Assembly (NCBI GenBank): GCA_013423385.1
Contig: BLZA01000032.1
Coordinates: 310,001 to 374,000 of the forward strand
DNA: 64,000 nt
Source: Naganishia liquefaciens
Lineage: Eukaryota > Basidiomycota > Tremellomycetes > Filobasidiales > Filobasidiaceae
Reading direction: 5' to 3'
The notes beneath the pieces were generated by a model, which was given only the letters and a program-made list of their open reading frames with translations, was not told the DNA's origin and ran no database searches. Of this stretch, positions 10,839 to 26,602 are shown piece after piece; position 1 is the first letter of the stretch, and every line of letters starts with the position of its first letter. Both the position numbers and the translations under genes were made by a program.

Positions 10839-13800
10839 ATGCCGCATTTCAGTTTGCAGGAAGAGGTGCTCGCCATCTCGAACCCGGCCGATTTGTCGCT
10901 ATATTCGATCGCGAATGAGCTGGATCTGGAGAGCTTGAGTGCGAAAGAGGTGGATGATGCGCTGGAAAGTGAGTCATGACGCTTTCAGCCTGAAAGATAC
11001 TGATCGTCAAGCATCTTTTTAGAGGCTGTGGAAGCTGTGGCTCAAAGCTCAGAAGCAGTCGTTACACCAGAGATTCTCGATGTTTTCCGAAGTCTACTCA
11101 AGTATGTAGCGGAATCGCAACGGAACGCAACGGCAATTGATTTCATCCACTTGCCAGGCAATCTGAGCGGATTAACAATGCGACAATCAACAAGATGCTG
11201 GACTCAATCATTTCTGGTAGGTCAATGCCCTTTGTGTCATTCTCGTTCTGACTCTTTCTCTAGGTTTGCAACAGGAAGCAGATCAGACGACAAGAGACTT
11301 GGAGTCCGCCATGAGCAGCGGTGATTCAGATCCATCAGCATATACGCAACACCGAGAAGCCCTCGAGATTTATGCGTTTCTATTACTGTGGTTTGTGCAG
11401 TCGGCGGAAAAACTTGCGAGGAGTAATAACAAGGACGGAGACCGGGTGGCGCCCAAGGCCACAAAAGTATGTCGTCTACATGCTAGGTTTCTTTGCTTAC
11501 GCTTATTGCATCTGTAGAGCGCAAAAGGTGCCAAGGCGGCGAAGAACAAGACATTGGACATCACCTGGACGTGGGCGGACCACATTCCCATCGTCTTAGC
11601 CGCGATGCACAAGGGGTTGAGATTGAAGACGGAGAGAATATGGACGACGACACAGGAACGGGAGGCATTCGTCAAGTATGAGAGTTCTCCCTCGTCTGAG
11701 GATTGCGACGCTGATGATTATGCTCGTAGCTGTTTTACCAGGGCCGCGTATCAAATTTCCGAGACGGAAGCTCATATGAAGAAGAGTGACATCAAGCAAG
11801 GCGTCTACAAGGTCGTTACCGTGGCGGTAAAGTTTCATGGACATGCTTTTGGTTCGTCGAGACGCGGTGCAGGATAATACCAACGTGCTGATAGAGGTGT
11901 TCCGTTGATAGGCGCCCAAACACAGATCATGCAGAATCTGACGTATTTCGAGCATTTGGCGGAGCCGATGGCAGAATTGCTAAACATCCTGGAAAAAGAA
12001 TTTGATCATACAATCTTGACGGAAGAAATTCTTCGGTCAGTAGTCTATCCAGGCGGTCTCGATCCTAAGGCTGACATTGTGTCACAGGGAGGTTTCATCG
12101 AAAAAGTTCTCTGCCTCGGACGCAAAGGGTCCAAGGTCTTTCTCTCGGTTTCTTGTTCGCCTATCGGAACTGTCAGTCAGGATGGTTATGAAGCAGATCA
12201 GTTTGCTGCTGAGGCATTTAGAGAGCGAAGTGAGTAAAGCAGTGGAGTCTCCAGACCATTGTCTCACCTCTGCAACAGGCACACCCGATGCGTATGGCGC
12301 TCGTCGAAATTATTGGGCACCTCATTCGCGACTTGACGCTCAGTGACGAAGGAGATGCCGATCAGCAGAAGAAGCGAATAAAGTCCTTCTTTGAGATCTT
12401 GTTCGAGAGGTTGCTTGATCTGAACAGTTGGGTGCGGGCCAAGGTTATGCAGACCCTCATCAAGCTATGCGAGTGAGTTCTAAGACATTGTGGCCAATGT
12501 CAGGCTTATCATCATGTACCTGCAGCCTGCCAAATAAATTCCCGAAAGCCCGCCAAAGAATGACCGAATTCGCCATCCAGAGCTTGACCGACAAGACGAG
12601 TACCGTGCGCAAGAACGCGATTCAACTCATATGCAGGTTACTGGAGACACATCCTTTCGGCCAAATCTTTGGTGGAACTTTGAATCTTGATGTATGGCAA
12701 GAAAAGTATGAACGTGTTTGCTCGGAGCTGAATGCGCTCGATCTCCGCGAGATGGAGAGAGCCAAGAGGGATGCAGGCGAGGGCGACGAAGAAGATCAGG
12801 CGGAAGACCAAGGTGAAGCCGAGGAAGACAACCTCTCTGTTCGACCGTCGCGCCGGGGCGGGAAAGCACCCGATCTGGACGCCATCGCCAAAGAGCAGAT
12901 GACAGCGGTCAAGGACGGTCAAGCGATTCAGCACCTACGACTAACGAAGAGATACTTTTCCGACGCCATCGCATTCATTCAGTTGATTCAGTCTGGGATC
13001 CCTGCCCTGAGCGAATTGCTCGTGTCGACGAGCAAAGCGGAAGTCTTGGAGTCTATGCAATTTTTCAGGATTGCCCACATCTATGACATTCCTATGGCAG
13101 AAGTAAGTGCTTTGCCTCTTGTTCCTCCAGTATCTGATGTCGGCTGCTAGATCGGCATCAAGAAGATGGTTCACCTGATCTGGACCAAAGACAATAGCGC
13201 GACCGAAGAAGGCTCGGAATTGAGGGGTGTGCGGAGCAGTCTGATAGACGTTTACCGGGGACTATACTTCGATATTTCCGTCGACGAGTCTCCGAAAGAA
13301 AACATCAATCGAATAGCGAAGAACATGATAGAGTGAGTACTTGTGTTAAAGATCTTCGCTTTGCTTACGATGGCGTCCGGCAGACGCACATACGACGCCA
13401 CTTTAGCTGAATTGACGTCCTTGGAGGAGCTCATGAAGACGATGATGGCAGAAGGTCAGGTCCATCCCGATGTCATTGCAAAGCTGTGGCAGGCTTATGG
13501 TAAGCTCGCGACTAAAATACCATTCAGCATGCTGATCACAAATCCAGGGACCGACCGCGAGATCCCACGAGTGCAGCGCCGGGGAGCCATCATCATTCTG
13601 GGTATGCTGGCTCGTGCGAGACGGGAGATCATGACGGAAAGGGTCGAAACTCTGCTGAAAATCGGGCTTGGACCCTTGGGCAAGGTGAATTAGATGGTAT
13701 GGGGTTTGGATCATGCGCTGATGCTTTCGAACAATCTAGACGGATCTCGTACTTGCCCGATACACTTGCATCGCCCTGCAACGCCTGAGTGGAAGTGCGA

Positions 13801-15845
13801 AAAAGGTCAAAGGTTAGTTGTTCGCGCTTGCCCAGAGGTCTGGTGCTCATGTCTTAACAGGTTCGCTCTCCGACAAAACCGTGAGACTGCCTATGGACAG
13901 CCCAATCTTTGATAAGTTACAACAAATGATACTGTATGATGTCAAATCGCGGCAATGGTGAGACGAAATAGCCATGCATTTTTCAACGCTAACCCGACTG
14001 CCAGGTTCGGAATGGCCGAGCAAGCAATCAACACGATCTACTTGCTTGGAGAACAGCCAGACACGTTGTGCGCCGCCATCATTCAGGATCTGCACAACCA
14101 GACTTTTGTTGACGCTCCCGTTGGGGAGGAGCAAGTTGAAGCATCGCCGGAGGGCGGTGAGCAGTCCAGGAGGAGTACCACAACCTCGACAGGAAGCTCT
14201 TTCAATCTCGCCAAGCTCATCTTCACCATCGGCCACGTATCCATCAAGCATATTGTCTATCTCGAGTTGGTGGAGCGAGAGTTCAAGCGGCGTAAAGACG
14301 AGGCGGCCAAAGGTAATTTTTGACTGGCTATCCAATCCGCTCTGCTGATGCGTCTTTTGCTTAGCCACTGCAGCAAACAAGTCGGTCGACAAGGATAACA
14401 ACGATCTTGACGCGGTGGCAGGAAATGCAGAAGATGACATTGGTGATCTCATCGCCAACATTCGGGAGAAGGAGCTGTTGTACGGTCAAAGCTCCCTGCT
14501 GGCCGCCTATGGCCCGCTCGTTGCCCAAATTTGCGCGAGTCCAAAGGCTTACAAGGTGGGTCATGGTCCGCACCGCAGAACGCTTTAATGACTGGTTTGC
14601 AGTCTCCGGTTCTTCGACAAGCAGCCGTCCTCGCTTTGAGCAAGTTGATGTGTGTCAGCGCGCAATTCTGCGAGGCGCATTTGCCTCTGCTGTTCAACAT
14701 TCTCAAAACGTCGCAGGACCCTGTCATCAGGAGTAACATCGTCATTGCTTTGGGCGACATTGCCGTTTCTTTTGGAAGCATCATCGATGAGGTGAGTGCG
14801 TCGCAAGGCTCTGCATTCATCTTTGACTTATCGCTCCCGAAACAGAACAGTGACCGGCTCTACGAAGGCCTGTCCGACAGGGACATGATGGTAAAGAAGA
14901 ACACGCTGATGGTCTTGACCCATCTCATCTTGAATGGCATGATCAAAGTTAAGGGCCAGCTGGGAGAGATGGCCAAGTGTCTCGAGGACAAGGACACTAG
15001 GGTATCGGACCTCGCCAAATTGTTCTTTACCGAATTATCGACCAAAGACAATGCGCTCTACAACAATTTGCAGGATGTCATCAGTCACCTCTCGGTTGGA
15101 ACGCACGCGGTCGAGGAAGACGTGTTCGAAACCACCATGAAGTTTATCTTTACCTTTATTGAAAAGGAACGTCAAGCAGAAGCCATTGTCGAAAAACTGT
15201 GTCAGAGATTCAGGCTAGCTGACACGGAGAGGCAATGGCGTGACATTGCATACTGCCTGTCTTTATTGCCGTTCAAGAGCGAGAGGTCGATGAAGAAGCT
15301 TATCGAGGGGTGAGTCGGTGTGCGATCTGTCGGAAATTGCTAACGATCGCCCAAAAGCCTGCCGTTTTATCAGGACAAACTTCATGAAGAGACGGTGTAC
15401 CGACGTTTCAACGAGATTCTGTTAAAGGTAAGGGTGCCGTCATTCAGCATTACATGGCTAACTTGCTTTTCTAGGCAAAGTCAAACAAGCAGAGCGGCAA
15501 GCCGGAAGCCGAGCTCAAGGAATTCGAACAGGTGAGCGGTCAAGCCGATCAACGCAATCACGGTGCTCAACACAGGCTCCCTAGATACTGGCGGAACACA
15601 AGGTAAAGGGAGAAGAAGATCAGGCCTTGGAGGCAGATGCCGTCAAGAAGACGAATAAAGCGAAACGAAAGGCCGCCGCGAAACCCGCTGCGCCTGCACG
15701 GACAGCCGCGCAGAGAAAGGGTGAGCGGATGGATCTTTACTTATCCCTGTCGCTGACAGCCACTCTGGAAGCAGCTCGTCGCCGTGTGGTGGAAGAAAGC
15801 GACTCGGAAGAAGCGCCAGAAGGCGAGAGCGAAGCGGATGAGTAA
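10839..15845 (+). CDS. CND1: condensin complex subunit 1 (CND1/YCS4/CAP-D2)
   Basis: This HEAT-repeat subunit of condensin I helps compact mitotic chromosomes. The start MPHFSLQEEVLAISNPADLS resembles the N-terminal condensin-1 domain. The middle has HEAT helices such as LLDLNSWVRAKVMQTLIKLC and FAIQSLTDKTSTVRKNAIQL, with an acidic insert near 12780-12830. The C-terminal Cnd1 core is clear: SPVLRQAAVLALSKLMCVSA, DPVIRSNIVIALGDIAVSFG, LYEGLSDRDMMVKKNTLMVL, THLILNGMIKVKGQL and DKDTRVSDLAKLFFTELSTK. The tail is charged (KKTNKAKRKAAAKPAAPA) and ends in an acidic patch, SDSEEAPEGESEADE. About a dozen or more short introns break the gene. The ATG at 10839 begins a frame with the family N terminus. 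Identification is strong; total length (about 1300-1400 residues) depends on intron edges I could only place approximately. Confidence 0.93.
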
Positions 15846-16928
15846 GGTGTTTACAGCGAGATTGTGACGGATTTGTTGTTCTGGGATACTGTATTGATAC
15901 CACGAGCTGTAAGATACTCGCTTATCCGGAAATAAAGCAACTCCGAAGAATTTCTGCCAACAGGCCCACAGTGTTCACAGACCATCGATCGCTTCTTCTC
16001 TAGGGGGATTTGTCGAGCTCTCAATGATCAGCCTCAGCCCACAGACCGTGTGTTTTGAACAAATGAAATACACTGATACATGGTCACAAATATTATAACT
16101 ATATCCCTCCATGTGTTGGCATGTCACGGCCTGAATGATTTGCAAACCCCCTGAGCGGCTTGTACGATGATCCAAGGCTTTGATACACTCCGTGATGCTG
16201 CGCAATAACGACGATTTGCTGATACGGGTCTTCTCCCGCTGTCAATCCTCTTCTCGCCTCTTCTGTCCCGTCAGAACCGAAACCAAGGTCGCCCTTAGGT
16301 GCGCCTGTATCTCCTCAGTTCCGCCAGGGTTTGAGATGGGGACCTGCCCGTATACTGTCTATCGTTGTCATCGTCGGATTTCTTGTCGACGTCGACTCAA
16401 TTCTCTATGTGTGTTGTCGTGTCCTCTATGTTTGTACTCGTGATCTTGATGCAAAGGGGCAATGATGTCGCTCTCGTCAGAACGCTTGACAATGGGCTTC
16501 GCTCCGCGTGTGGAAACGCGCGATGAAGCCAAGGTGCTGAAATTCTATTCCGTCTATGGGTGGAGCCGTGTGAAAGAGTTGGTGTTGAAAAGGCAACGGC
16601 AAGATACGCCGTCGCACTAGAAAACGCGGCCGGTATAGACGGACCAGAACTGAAATCGAAAGGTTGTCGAAAAAGCGTATTATATCGTCCCGTTGCAAGA
16701 CTGTGATCATTCGAAGCCGGTAGAGGATGCTGAGGTAGAGATTCGAGCACTGTTGTAAAGAAGTCTTGTGTTGTTGTCGGTCCCACACTGGCATCGAGAG
16801 TGTGCGTGTTGTTCTTGGTACAAAGGCGAAATTCCTTCCGTGAGAGTCGCCAAAATGTGGAGGAGCATAGTTACAGCGAAAAGGTCGAGAATGTTATACA
16901 GATGAATCAGATCGAAGCGAGGGTGCGT
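15846..16928. other. intergenic, convergent 3' flanks
   Basis: About 1.1 kb lies between the ends of condensin subunit 1 and DED1, which converge. Short frames on both strands look non-coding. It probably holds a long DED1 3' untranslated region; no RNA gene signature was found. Confidence 0.45.
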
Positions 16929-18886
<1,958 letters not shown>

Positions 18887-20339
18887 GCTCTTTGTTTTTG
18901 ATGTGTTTGATGTGCTGTTTTGTGTCGCGTTTGTGATATCGCCTTCTCTTTCTTTTTGCTTGAAAGGAGAGACGATGGGAAGCAAGTCTATGCGGACCTT
19001 GTTCCTGTAACGAGTGTTTTATTCAAGTGTCGAGATCGTAAAGATCAGAAATGGACGGGGCGAATAAATACAACGAGGCGGGGGATTGGCTGCGCAAAGC
19101 TTATATCTCGCCGTCCTCCCTTTGACAATTTTCCCGCACGCGACTCGGCTGAAAAAATACGGTGGCGAGTCCGACTCTGGACGGGTTATCAGCAATGCGT
19201 TGCTCCACATGGCGCTATACATTTGCATCCGGGGATTCAGTTGTTGGCATGACGTACTGGATGGGGTATAGAGCAAGCAATTGTCGTCTTCCGTCGAGCG
19301 CGATTCCTCCAGTGCAAGGTCGCTTGGTCTGGAACAAGGAGGAGGGAGAAAAAGCCCTGAGATTGCCATTCGTGGGCAAAGATCAGAAGCTCCGGCCAGT
19401 CAGCCACAAAAGTCCCCTGGCAAGCCTTCGGGCATTTTGTGCTTCCAAAGGACTCCCGGATCTGTCGTGATCCTGACGGCGTGGTTCTCGATGTCACGCG
19501 TCATCCTACAATCACTCTCAAAATGGGAGTTCTTATCTCCTCTTCGTTTTGACCGAAAACGATACTTGCTCTGTACGAATTCAATTTGTTTCCTTTTGTT
19601 GCTGTCGCCACTCAAAAGGAAATGACCGCAGGGCGAATCCACAAAATCAGCTTGGGTTTGCCGTCCACCGGTAGAACCAATGACAAGCGTCGCCGCAGGA
19701 GGGCAAATGCTGTTCGGCGGATTGCCCTGACATGCGCTTAAATGAAGCCTGTGCCGGATCTCAGTTATCGTTCTTGTGCCATTTAATCGCATCACGGAAA
19801 CTGTCGAACCGGGCAGCATTCGGTACGATACGTAAGACGTCTGGAACGAGTCCTGTTCTGCTCAACCCATAGTGCGGGCTTTTCTCTCCTGAGAACGGTG
19901 TTCGCCATAAAAAAACAGAGTCAAAGAACTGTCCAGTGCGCCCGGTTTCGCTTTCTAAGACTCACTTTGACAGGCGCAACCCAAATCCTTGCCCCCGAAT
20001 GTGAGAAAAACAGCACTCTTTAGCAAGCCCGAGAGCGAGAATGAGAAAGACTTGACAGAGGAAACGTAGTGGTCCCCCGCTTCTGCATCCTGATGCGACT
20101 GAAACAGCTTGATGGAAATCTCCTGAATACAAGACAGGCACAGGCAATAGTTTCATTGTTCTCCTTATCACATAGTCGATACTTGATGCTCCGCCAATTC
20201 TATATATGCAACTCAAGCTCCCCTCTTCCCAGGATTTTCGCCATCGCCGCGCGATCTCTTCCAAGCTCCATCCTGGTTGCTCCCCTAATCGACGGCAGAC
20301 TACTTACTTCAGCGTGGCGTAACATTCCTCCGAGCCCGC
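18887..20339. other. intergenic, DED1 upstream / GT61 upstream
   Basis: This is 1.45 kb between divergent genes. The first stretch next to DED1 is rich in T and TTTCTTTTT tracts and is probably a long 5' leader. No frame on either strand resembles a known protein; the longest, 139 codons at 19400-19819 on the minus strand, looks random. Confidence 0.45.
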
Positions 20340-22366
20340 ATGCGATACCTTCGTTACAGCACTCGCACTAGATTCAAGGCCGTGGTGAGGTGCTCCGTGG
20401 GCGTAATCGTCATGCGTTTTTTGTGGCTGTATCCTCATTGGTTCCAAGACTGTCGAACGGACGATCCACCCGGAAACTTATCAGTCGCCACAGCACTCGT
20501 TCCAGACCGCGAGACTGAAGGTCTGTCACAGGCTGAATCTCTCGATAGACCACAAGCTGATAGATTTCTCGACTCGACCCACGAGCAATCCTTGGGATCA
20601 GACGTAATGGCACCGAATGATCCGCCAATCCCCCCACCACAGCCAATCTATCCAACAATCCAACCGACTTGCCAATGGAATCCGCCGTCCTGGCTCACGC
20701 TGCGGGATTCACCGTCCTCGAAAATGCCTACTGGCGAAACCATACCTGGTACTTCATCACCTCCGAGGAATGGGCCTTTCCTGATGTGCGACTCATCGTG
20801 ACGAATGCACCCTGGTATGATCACTGGGACGATGGTGAGGATACTACATGGGGCGATAACGCGTCGCAGGTGGTGTCGCCAGAGCAGGCGATGAACTTGG
20901 GTCTAGACATAAACAAGGCCGAGGTCGTTCGAGGCTCTTCAGTGAGTCGATGCAGACGACTCATATCCTCTGCTGACAACTTGCGCCTAGATCGTGTTCA
21001 ACGATAGAGTTCGTAAGTGCGGAAACTGCGGTCGTCCAACGTATCTTTGAGGCTCCTCTTCAACGCTTTCTGTAACCAGTTCTCAATCACTGTAAGTTGA
21101 CAAACGCGCTCAACTTCCCATTCCTGACGCCAAGCTTCCAGTCTATCACCTTGTCGGGGAAATGTTCCTCGGCGCATAGGCGGCATATACCTCTGCCCTC
21201 GAAGACCCCTTTCAGGCAGCTCAGCAATAATCTCAGGCTACATCGTGGACCAGTGGCAAATCCACGGTCGACAAATTGCCTGAAGTAACGAGGTTGATCT
21301 TTGCCCACGCTACGCCGGATCAGGTGTTCGATCACGCAGGAATGAATACCTTTTTCTTTCTGAGAGCCTTGTACGTAAATTCTTCCCTATTCCGACCTTC
21401 CGCTGATCGTCTTTTCTGAGAGACCGAGCGCAGAGTGGGAGTTCAACGAAGACTGGAACGCGGGAGCGGATAGCTTCAAGGTGTATCGATTCGAGCGAGT
21501 GACGATCGCCGACCGAAAGAGCGCGTACTTGGGACCACACGAACACATATACAAAGAGGGCTATGGCAAGATCCTGTGAATCATTCTTGCATGAGCGCGA
21601 AGCACAAGCTAATTTTTCTTACAGGGACCCAGTATTCGATTCCTTGCCTCGCCCGAAAGATTGGACCAGCTCAATCAAGGACAGGCTCCTTCGATTTTAT
21701 GTTGGCAAAATCCCACCTAGGCCCCCAAGCAAACCCGTCATCACCTACCTGTTCCGCCAGAAAGCTCTCTATAGACGGCTGTCAAATCGCGCTCATCATC
21801 ATCTCATCTCAGGCTTGAAGGCTTTGGAGAGGGAAGGTCTAGCCGAGGTGTGTGTTGAAGAGTTTATAGACCAGGTTCCGAAGGACGAACAAGTCGCCAA
21901 ATTGAGCAGAACTACAGTCAGTCAGGTGCCAGTCCTACGGGTGTCCTGACTAAGTCTCCGTCAAGATCCTCGTTGGTTTACATGGCAACGGCCTAACACA
22001 TCTGATCTGGATGACACCGGATCCACTCGGCCGATCAACGGTCTTTGAGATCCAGCAAAAAGGCATGTTTGCAGATGACTATGCTGTTCTGACGGAGACG
22101 CTGGGAATGGAGCATTGGATATACGGAGGGCGTTCGGAGGCTCTGGAGTGAGTAACAGCTAGCATTGCCCTGCTGTGCTGCTCACCCGACATCTTTTCAG
22201 ATTCTGTTAGCGACGCACTTGTGAGCTCGCAGGCATAGACGGCGAAGAGGTCGACGTCGGGAGAATGGATTACGACGTGGACGTGCCCGAACTCGTCAGG
22301 CGCATCCGGGAGAAACTGTCGGCCCCCGCTTTGAGTACTGAAATACGCAGGAATACCAGAGAATGA
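20340..22366 (+). CDS. GT61-family glycosyltransferase (first copy)
   Basis: GT61 enzymes transfer xylose, arabinose or GlcNAc in the secretory pathway. The product starts with a short N-terminal region containing the hydrophobic stretch VGVIVMRFLWLYP, a possible type II membrane anchor. Family landmarks follow: VLENAYWRNHTWYFI, FYHFVGEMFLGAWRRY (like DHYYHFAAELLLGVWRAY of the second copy at 46021), KPVITYLFRQ, EEFIDQVPKDEQ and the signature LVGLHGNGLTHLIWMTPDP, then FADDYAVLTETLGMEHWIYG. Several short introns are needed; an intron of about 122 bases at 20521-20642 repairs the frame after the anchor. The 3' end is ambiguous. Using GT at 22132 and AG at 22232 adds RIDGEEVDVGRMDYDVDVPE and ends at 22366, as assumed here. 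Using the stronger-looking GTGAGT at 22148 closes the frame at 22210. Donor sugar is unknown. Confidence 0.85.
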
Positions 22367-22657
22367 TCGACTTCCATCAGCACACCTACAGCAACATAAA
22401 CAGAGGAACAGTAGCGATTTCATCGCATGCAATCTCCCTCAGCAAAGATAATAATGACGCCTTCAATCCGAAGAAACACCATTGATGCATTCTGCCTAGC
22501 ATCTTGCCTGTTCTGTGATCCTGTCGCGCCAATCACAAAGAATCGGTACCCGGGGCTCGGAATAGTATTAATACAACGATAAGATATTGATATACAAGCT
22601 CTTCGAGCGATTGATCCAGCCAAAATTTTGCCAAACGTGCCGCGCAATCTTGGCTGG
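22367..22657. other. intergenic, convergent 3' flanks
   Basis: A 291-base gap between the converging GT61 and kinesin genes. It is AT-rich, likely 3' untranslated sequence of both. No gene is seen. Confidence 0.45.
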
Positions 22658-25600
22658 TTACATACGCTTGACCATCCGTCGGACATCAGCCCCTCGGTTC
22701 AGGTTCAGCTTTGCTGCTTCCATCTCGATATCCTCCTCTGTCACGGCGACTGCCTTGCCAAGCTTTCTACGGAGGCAAACAAGATCAGACTCGCGACAGA
22801 CGAAACGCTTTCCAGACTGACCTCTTCTTCTTCTTCACCGGTTCCAGGTGCAGCTCTTGCTTCACCTGCAGCGCCGCTTCCTTCCGGTGCAGATTAGCCA
22901 TACTCTTGAGAGGCGAAACCGAGTCCTGCAAGCGGATCTCGTTTAGAGGCGAACGAGGCGTGGTGGAAGCTTTGGCTCTGGCCTCATTTTGAATGTCACG
23001 TCTGCTTTGGCTGCTATTCGCAGACCCCCTCGATGATTTCGTATCAATAACATCTTCATCATCTTCCTGTGCTTCCGGGATGACTGCTGTTATCTGCACT
23101 TCGCTCAATTTCCGCGATTTGACCGGACTGGAGCGAGTGGCTGTGCTACGCCGCCTGCTTGGCTTACGCAGCGGAATATCGTCGTCGCTTGATTCAGTTG
23201 CCACCTCAAAAGATGAATCTTCTTCGCCATCCGACACCTCGTCCTCGCTTTCATCGGTAGGATCCTCACTCGATAGATTCGATGCGGGGTCGCTGTTTGA
23301 CCGAGAGACGCTCTCTTCCTCCAAAGCCGCCATCTGGTCCTCGGGTTCTCCTTTGCCTTCTTCGCTTTCCTCGAGGGTTTCCGGAGCTTCCTGGGTGACT
23401 CGGATGGAGGCAGTAGACGAGCACTCAGACACTGCCTGTCGCGAAGTTTCCGGTACCGACGCGTCCCTATCCCGAATAGCTTGAGGGACCATCGTTACAG
23501 CTTCGCCCTCCTCGGTCTCGTCTGCCGTCGTTGATCCCTCGGCTCTGAGGCCGACATTTGAGAGGCGCCTAGCTTTTGGAGATGATTCGGAACGGCTACT
23601 CATGTCTGCTGCCAGCAGTGCAGGCGGTGCGCGAGAGACCGGAGTAGGAGTGGCGGTGCAGGAGCGTGAGGCTACTGTGGCGCAATCCGACTTGATCGGA
23701 TCTATTCTCGACGAAATATCCTCGTAATCGTCGGCCATCTGAAATGCGGGTCAACTACAAGCGGCGAACGAAAGCAAGCCAAAACGCACCAACGATTGAT
23801 CTATAGCCGCCTCCAGACTATGATCGTCGTCGTACTCGTCAATTGTCATAACGCCCATACCCCTCTGCATGATATCGATCTTCATGTCGGTCTTGAGCTC
23901 GGACGCCTGGGACTGGAATCATACAGATTAGCAGCATATGGATGCTTGATTATTAAACTTGCCTGCTCCTGCAATCGCTTCATATACATGACCTCCAACC
24001 GCTGAAGGTGTTGCGCCATCTCGGTAGATGCCTCTTCCCTGATTTCGGCTTCCAAAGTAGCGTTTGCCATTTCTGCCTCGGCGAGCTGGGACAAAAACTG
24101 ATTAGCCAAAGAAAAATGCAGGCGAGCTTTTGGCTGACCTTGATGCGCAGCTCCTTGATCTCGCCAAAGAGGAATTGCACTAGCAAGTCCTCCTCGCTAT
24201 CCGATTCGTCCTTTGGATCAACTATAATAGGACTTCGTGAATATCTCATCTCCAATGCTGAAGGGCATCACTTACCCTCCTCAATCTGCATTTCCTCCTC
24301 CACGAAACGCGGTGTTGTGAGTTGGCTGACTCCTTTCTGCTTTTGTACGACCGGTATCGGCACGCGGACCTTCATCGGTGTCACGGCGTTCCTCAATACA
24401 CCCATTCCCCTAAATATCGGGGCGCTCATCTTGTTGTACGCTGTGGTCTGGATCTCACGCGCGATTGAGCTGAATCGCATCACATGCGAATTCTCATCGA
24501 ATCCAGTGTCATAGGGATTGACATGCACAATCATCACCTAGCACTCTGGGCATCAGTCGACGAGCAAGAGGTTGTAGAGGTTGACTCACCGCTCGACCCT
24601 GACCCGCAAAGAAGCCCTGGAACATCTCCGTCAACTTGGAGTGCCGGAAGGGGACAATGGCTGGTTTCCTCTTTCCCTGCATGTTCTTGTCCATGAGTAG
24701 CGCTTGATTCGCTCGGAGGGTTTCCATGCATTGGCCAAGGGTCTAGACCGCGGAGCTTAGCGGCAGTCTCATTGTCTGACACTGTGACTCACCATGAGCG
24801 ATGTATTGATGTTGGCGGCCTCTCTCAGCCTATCGCCGGCATTGTGGGTGTTCTTTGTCCTCTCCGAGCCGGCCAGATCCACGATTGACAATCTAGACAC
24901 TTGAGCTGACTCGGGATCCTGTAACCCCGCGTCAATCAAAGCTATATCGACATACGGAATAACTCACATCTGGCGCTCCATTGTGAATCTTGATTATCTT
25001 GACTGTCAGGATCCCGTGACTCCGGCTCGACTGTTGATTTTGTCCTGTGCCAAATACCTGTCGATCAATTTGCCCGAGCTTGAAGACTGCATGTGCCTCT
25101 TGCCGGGTCCTAACTCGAATCTCCTTCATGCCGGCGATGTATTTTCCGCCGTCGAGGTCGTTTTTTAGTGCGAGAGCCTGCCTTTTGATGACACCAGTCC
25201 CTCCGTTTGCCGCCGCGGCCAGACTCATGCGGGTCCCAAACGATCCAAAGGCTTGACTAAAAGATCGCTGAATAGCCGAAGAAGTGCGAACAGCGCTGGA
25301 AGAGGCGCGGATTGCGGGTTTGACAGCTTGGTCTTTGGAACTGGCACATGGGATCCCCTCCAGCAGATCAAAAATCTACATGGCAATGAGAATAGAGGAA
25401 TTTGGGAATGGCACTCGACCGCTTACCTTTTCGTTGTAAACCTCAATGTAGGCCAGATAAACAGCGTAAGAGAAATTGCGATCCACCTTGACAACTATTC
25501 TCGGCAAAGTCAGCCTGCGAGCACTTCTCGTATATTCAGGACTTACCAGTATCATCCCTGTACTTTTCGCCAAATTGATCGATGGAGAATCCATCTTGAA

Positions 25601-26602
25601 TCGTTTCTTGTTCGACCTCAGACCCGATTTCTAGACCGTACTGACGAACTGGCTTGATCTAGAGCGCGTATCAGCATTGGTCTCGCTTGGCATCGTCTCA
25701 CTTACGCAATGGCCGCACTCCAGGCCCTCGATGGAATTGAAAATAACATCGATCGTCCTCGGTATCATCCCTCGATCCGCGCCTCCCGTCTTATCGTCAC
25801 CGCCTCCCTGAATAGTATAGGTCTTGCCACTGTTGCTCACACCGTAGCTGAACATGAGTCCACTTTCGCCTTGCAGAGCTTGATCAACCAGTGGAAGCGT
25901 CGTCGTTTCGAAGAACGTGTCCTGAGGAGTCGATGGTCCAAATACCTTGTTGAAGGAATAGATCTGGGTGGGTTTCGGAGCTTGATTCGGACGCGAGAAA
26001 TCCTGCACAAGAGGAGTCAGCGGATAACTTCTACTCGTTGACTGCAATTAGCCACCTGTGGAGCGCGCATAATGACCTGCTTATCGCCTTGCATTTCCAA
26101 ATAAGGCTTCATGCGTTCCGAAAGCTCTTGAGCATTAGGCGGCGGACGGATACGGAGGAAAGCCTGCACCACGCATAGGCTCTTGAGTCACTGGCTAGAC
26201 CCTTACGGCAAAAGGTTCACACACCTGCATAGTCTCTTTCCCATCTTCGCTTGATACTGCCGTAGCCGAGTTTGCAGGGCGATTAGTCTTGTTCATGATG
26301 TTGAAGGATGCAATTCGCTTCATCATTGGTGTCTGGTTGATCTGATGAGCTTCAAGGTCATGTCTTGTGATTCCCTTACTCACCGATCTACTAGTTGTCT
26401 GCGTTTCTTCCTTGTTCTTGCTCCCAGAAGTCTTTCTCGTCGTCTGAGGGATCTTGCTGCTTTTGGCGTTGGCATCTGGCGTGTCCTGGCTGGCGGCTGC
26501 CGCTCTAGCTCGAGTTGTCCGCGTCGTCGGCATCGTGACCGGTGGCTCCTTTGCCTTGCCCTTTGACGCGGCGGTCTTGGGTATTATCGGATAGATTGGC
26601 AT
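22658..26602 (-). CDS. kinesin-6 family motor (KIF20/KIF23-like)
   Basis: Kinesin-6 motors act at the anaphase spindle midzone and in cytokinesis. After a basic, Ser/Thr-rich N terminus (ATG 26602, [20 protein letters not shown]), the motor domain shows [19 protein letters not shown], the P-loop [15 protein letters not shown] of the kinesin-6 type, [11 protein letters not shown]-like [10 protein letters not shown], switch [10 protein letters not shown], switch [20 protein letters not shown] and [17 protein letters not shown] with [16 protein letters not shown] coiled-coil stretch follows ([31 protein letters not shown]). A long acidic, Ser-rich tail ends in a basic cluster KKKKR. The final small exon, joined by an intron from near 22795 to 22743, gives [19 protein letters not shown] and ends VRRMVKRM. 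About a dozen short introns. The motor class is well supported by the P-loop; the exact orthologue is not. Confidence 0.9.
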
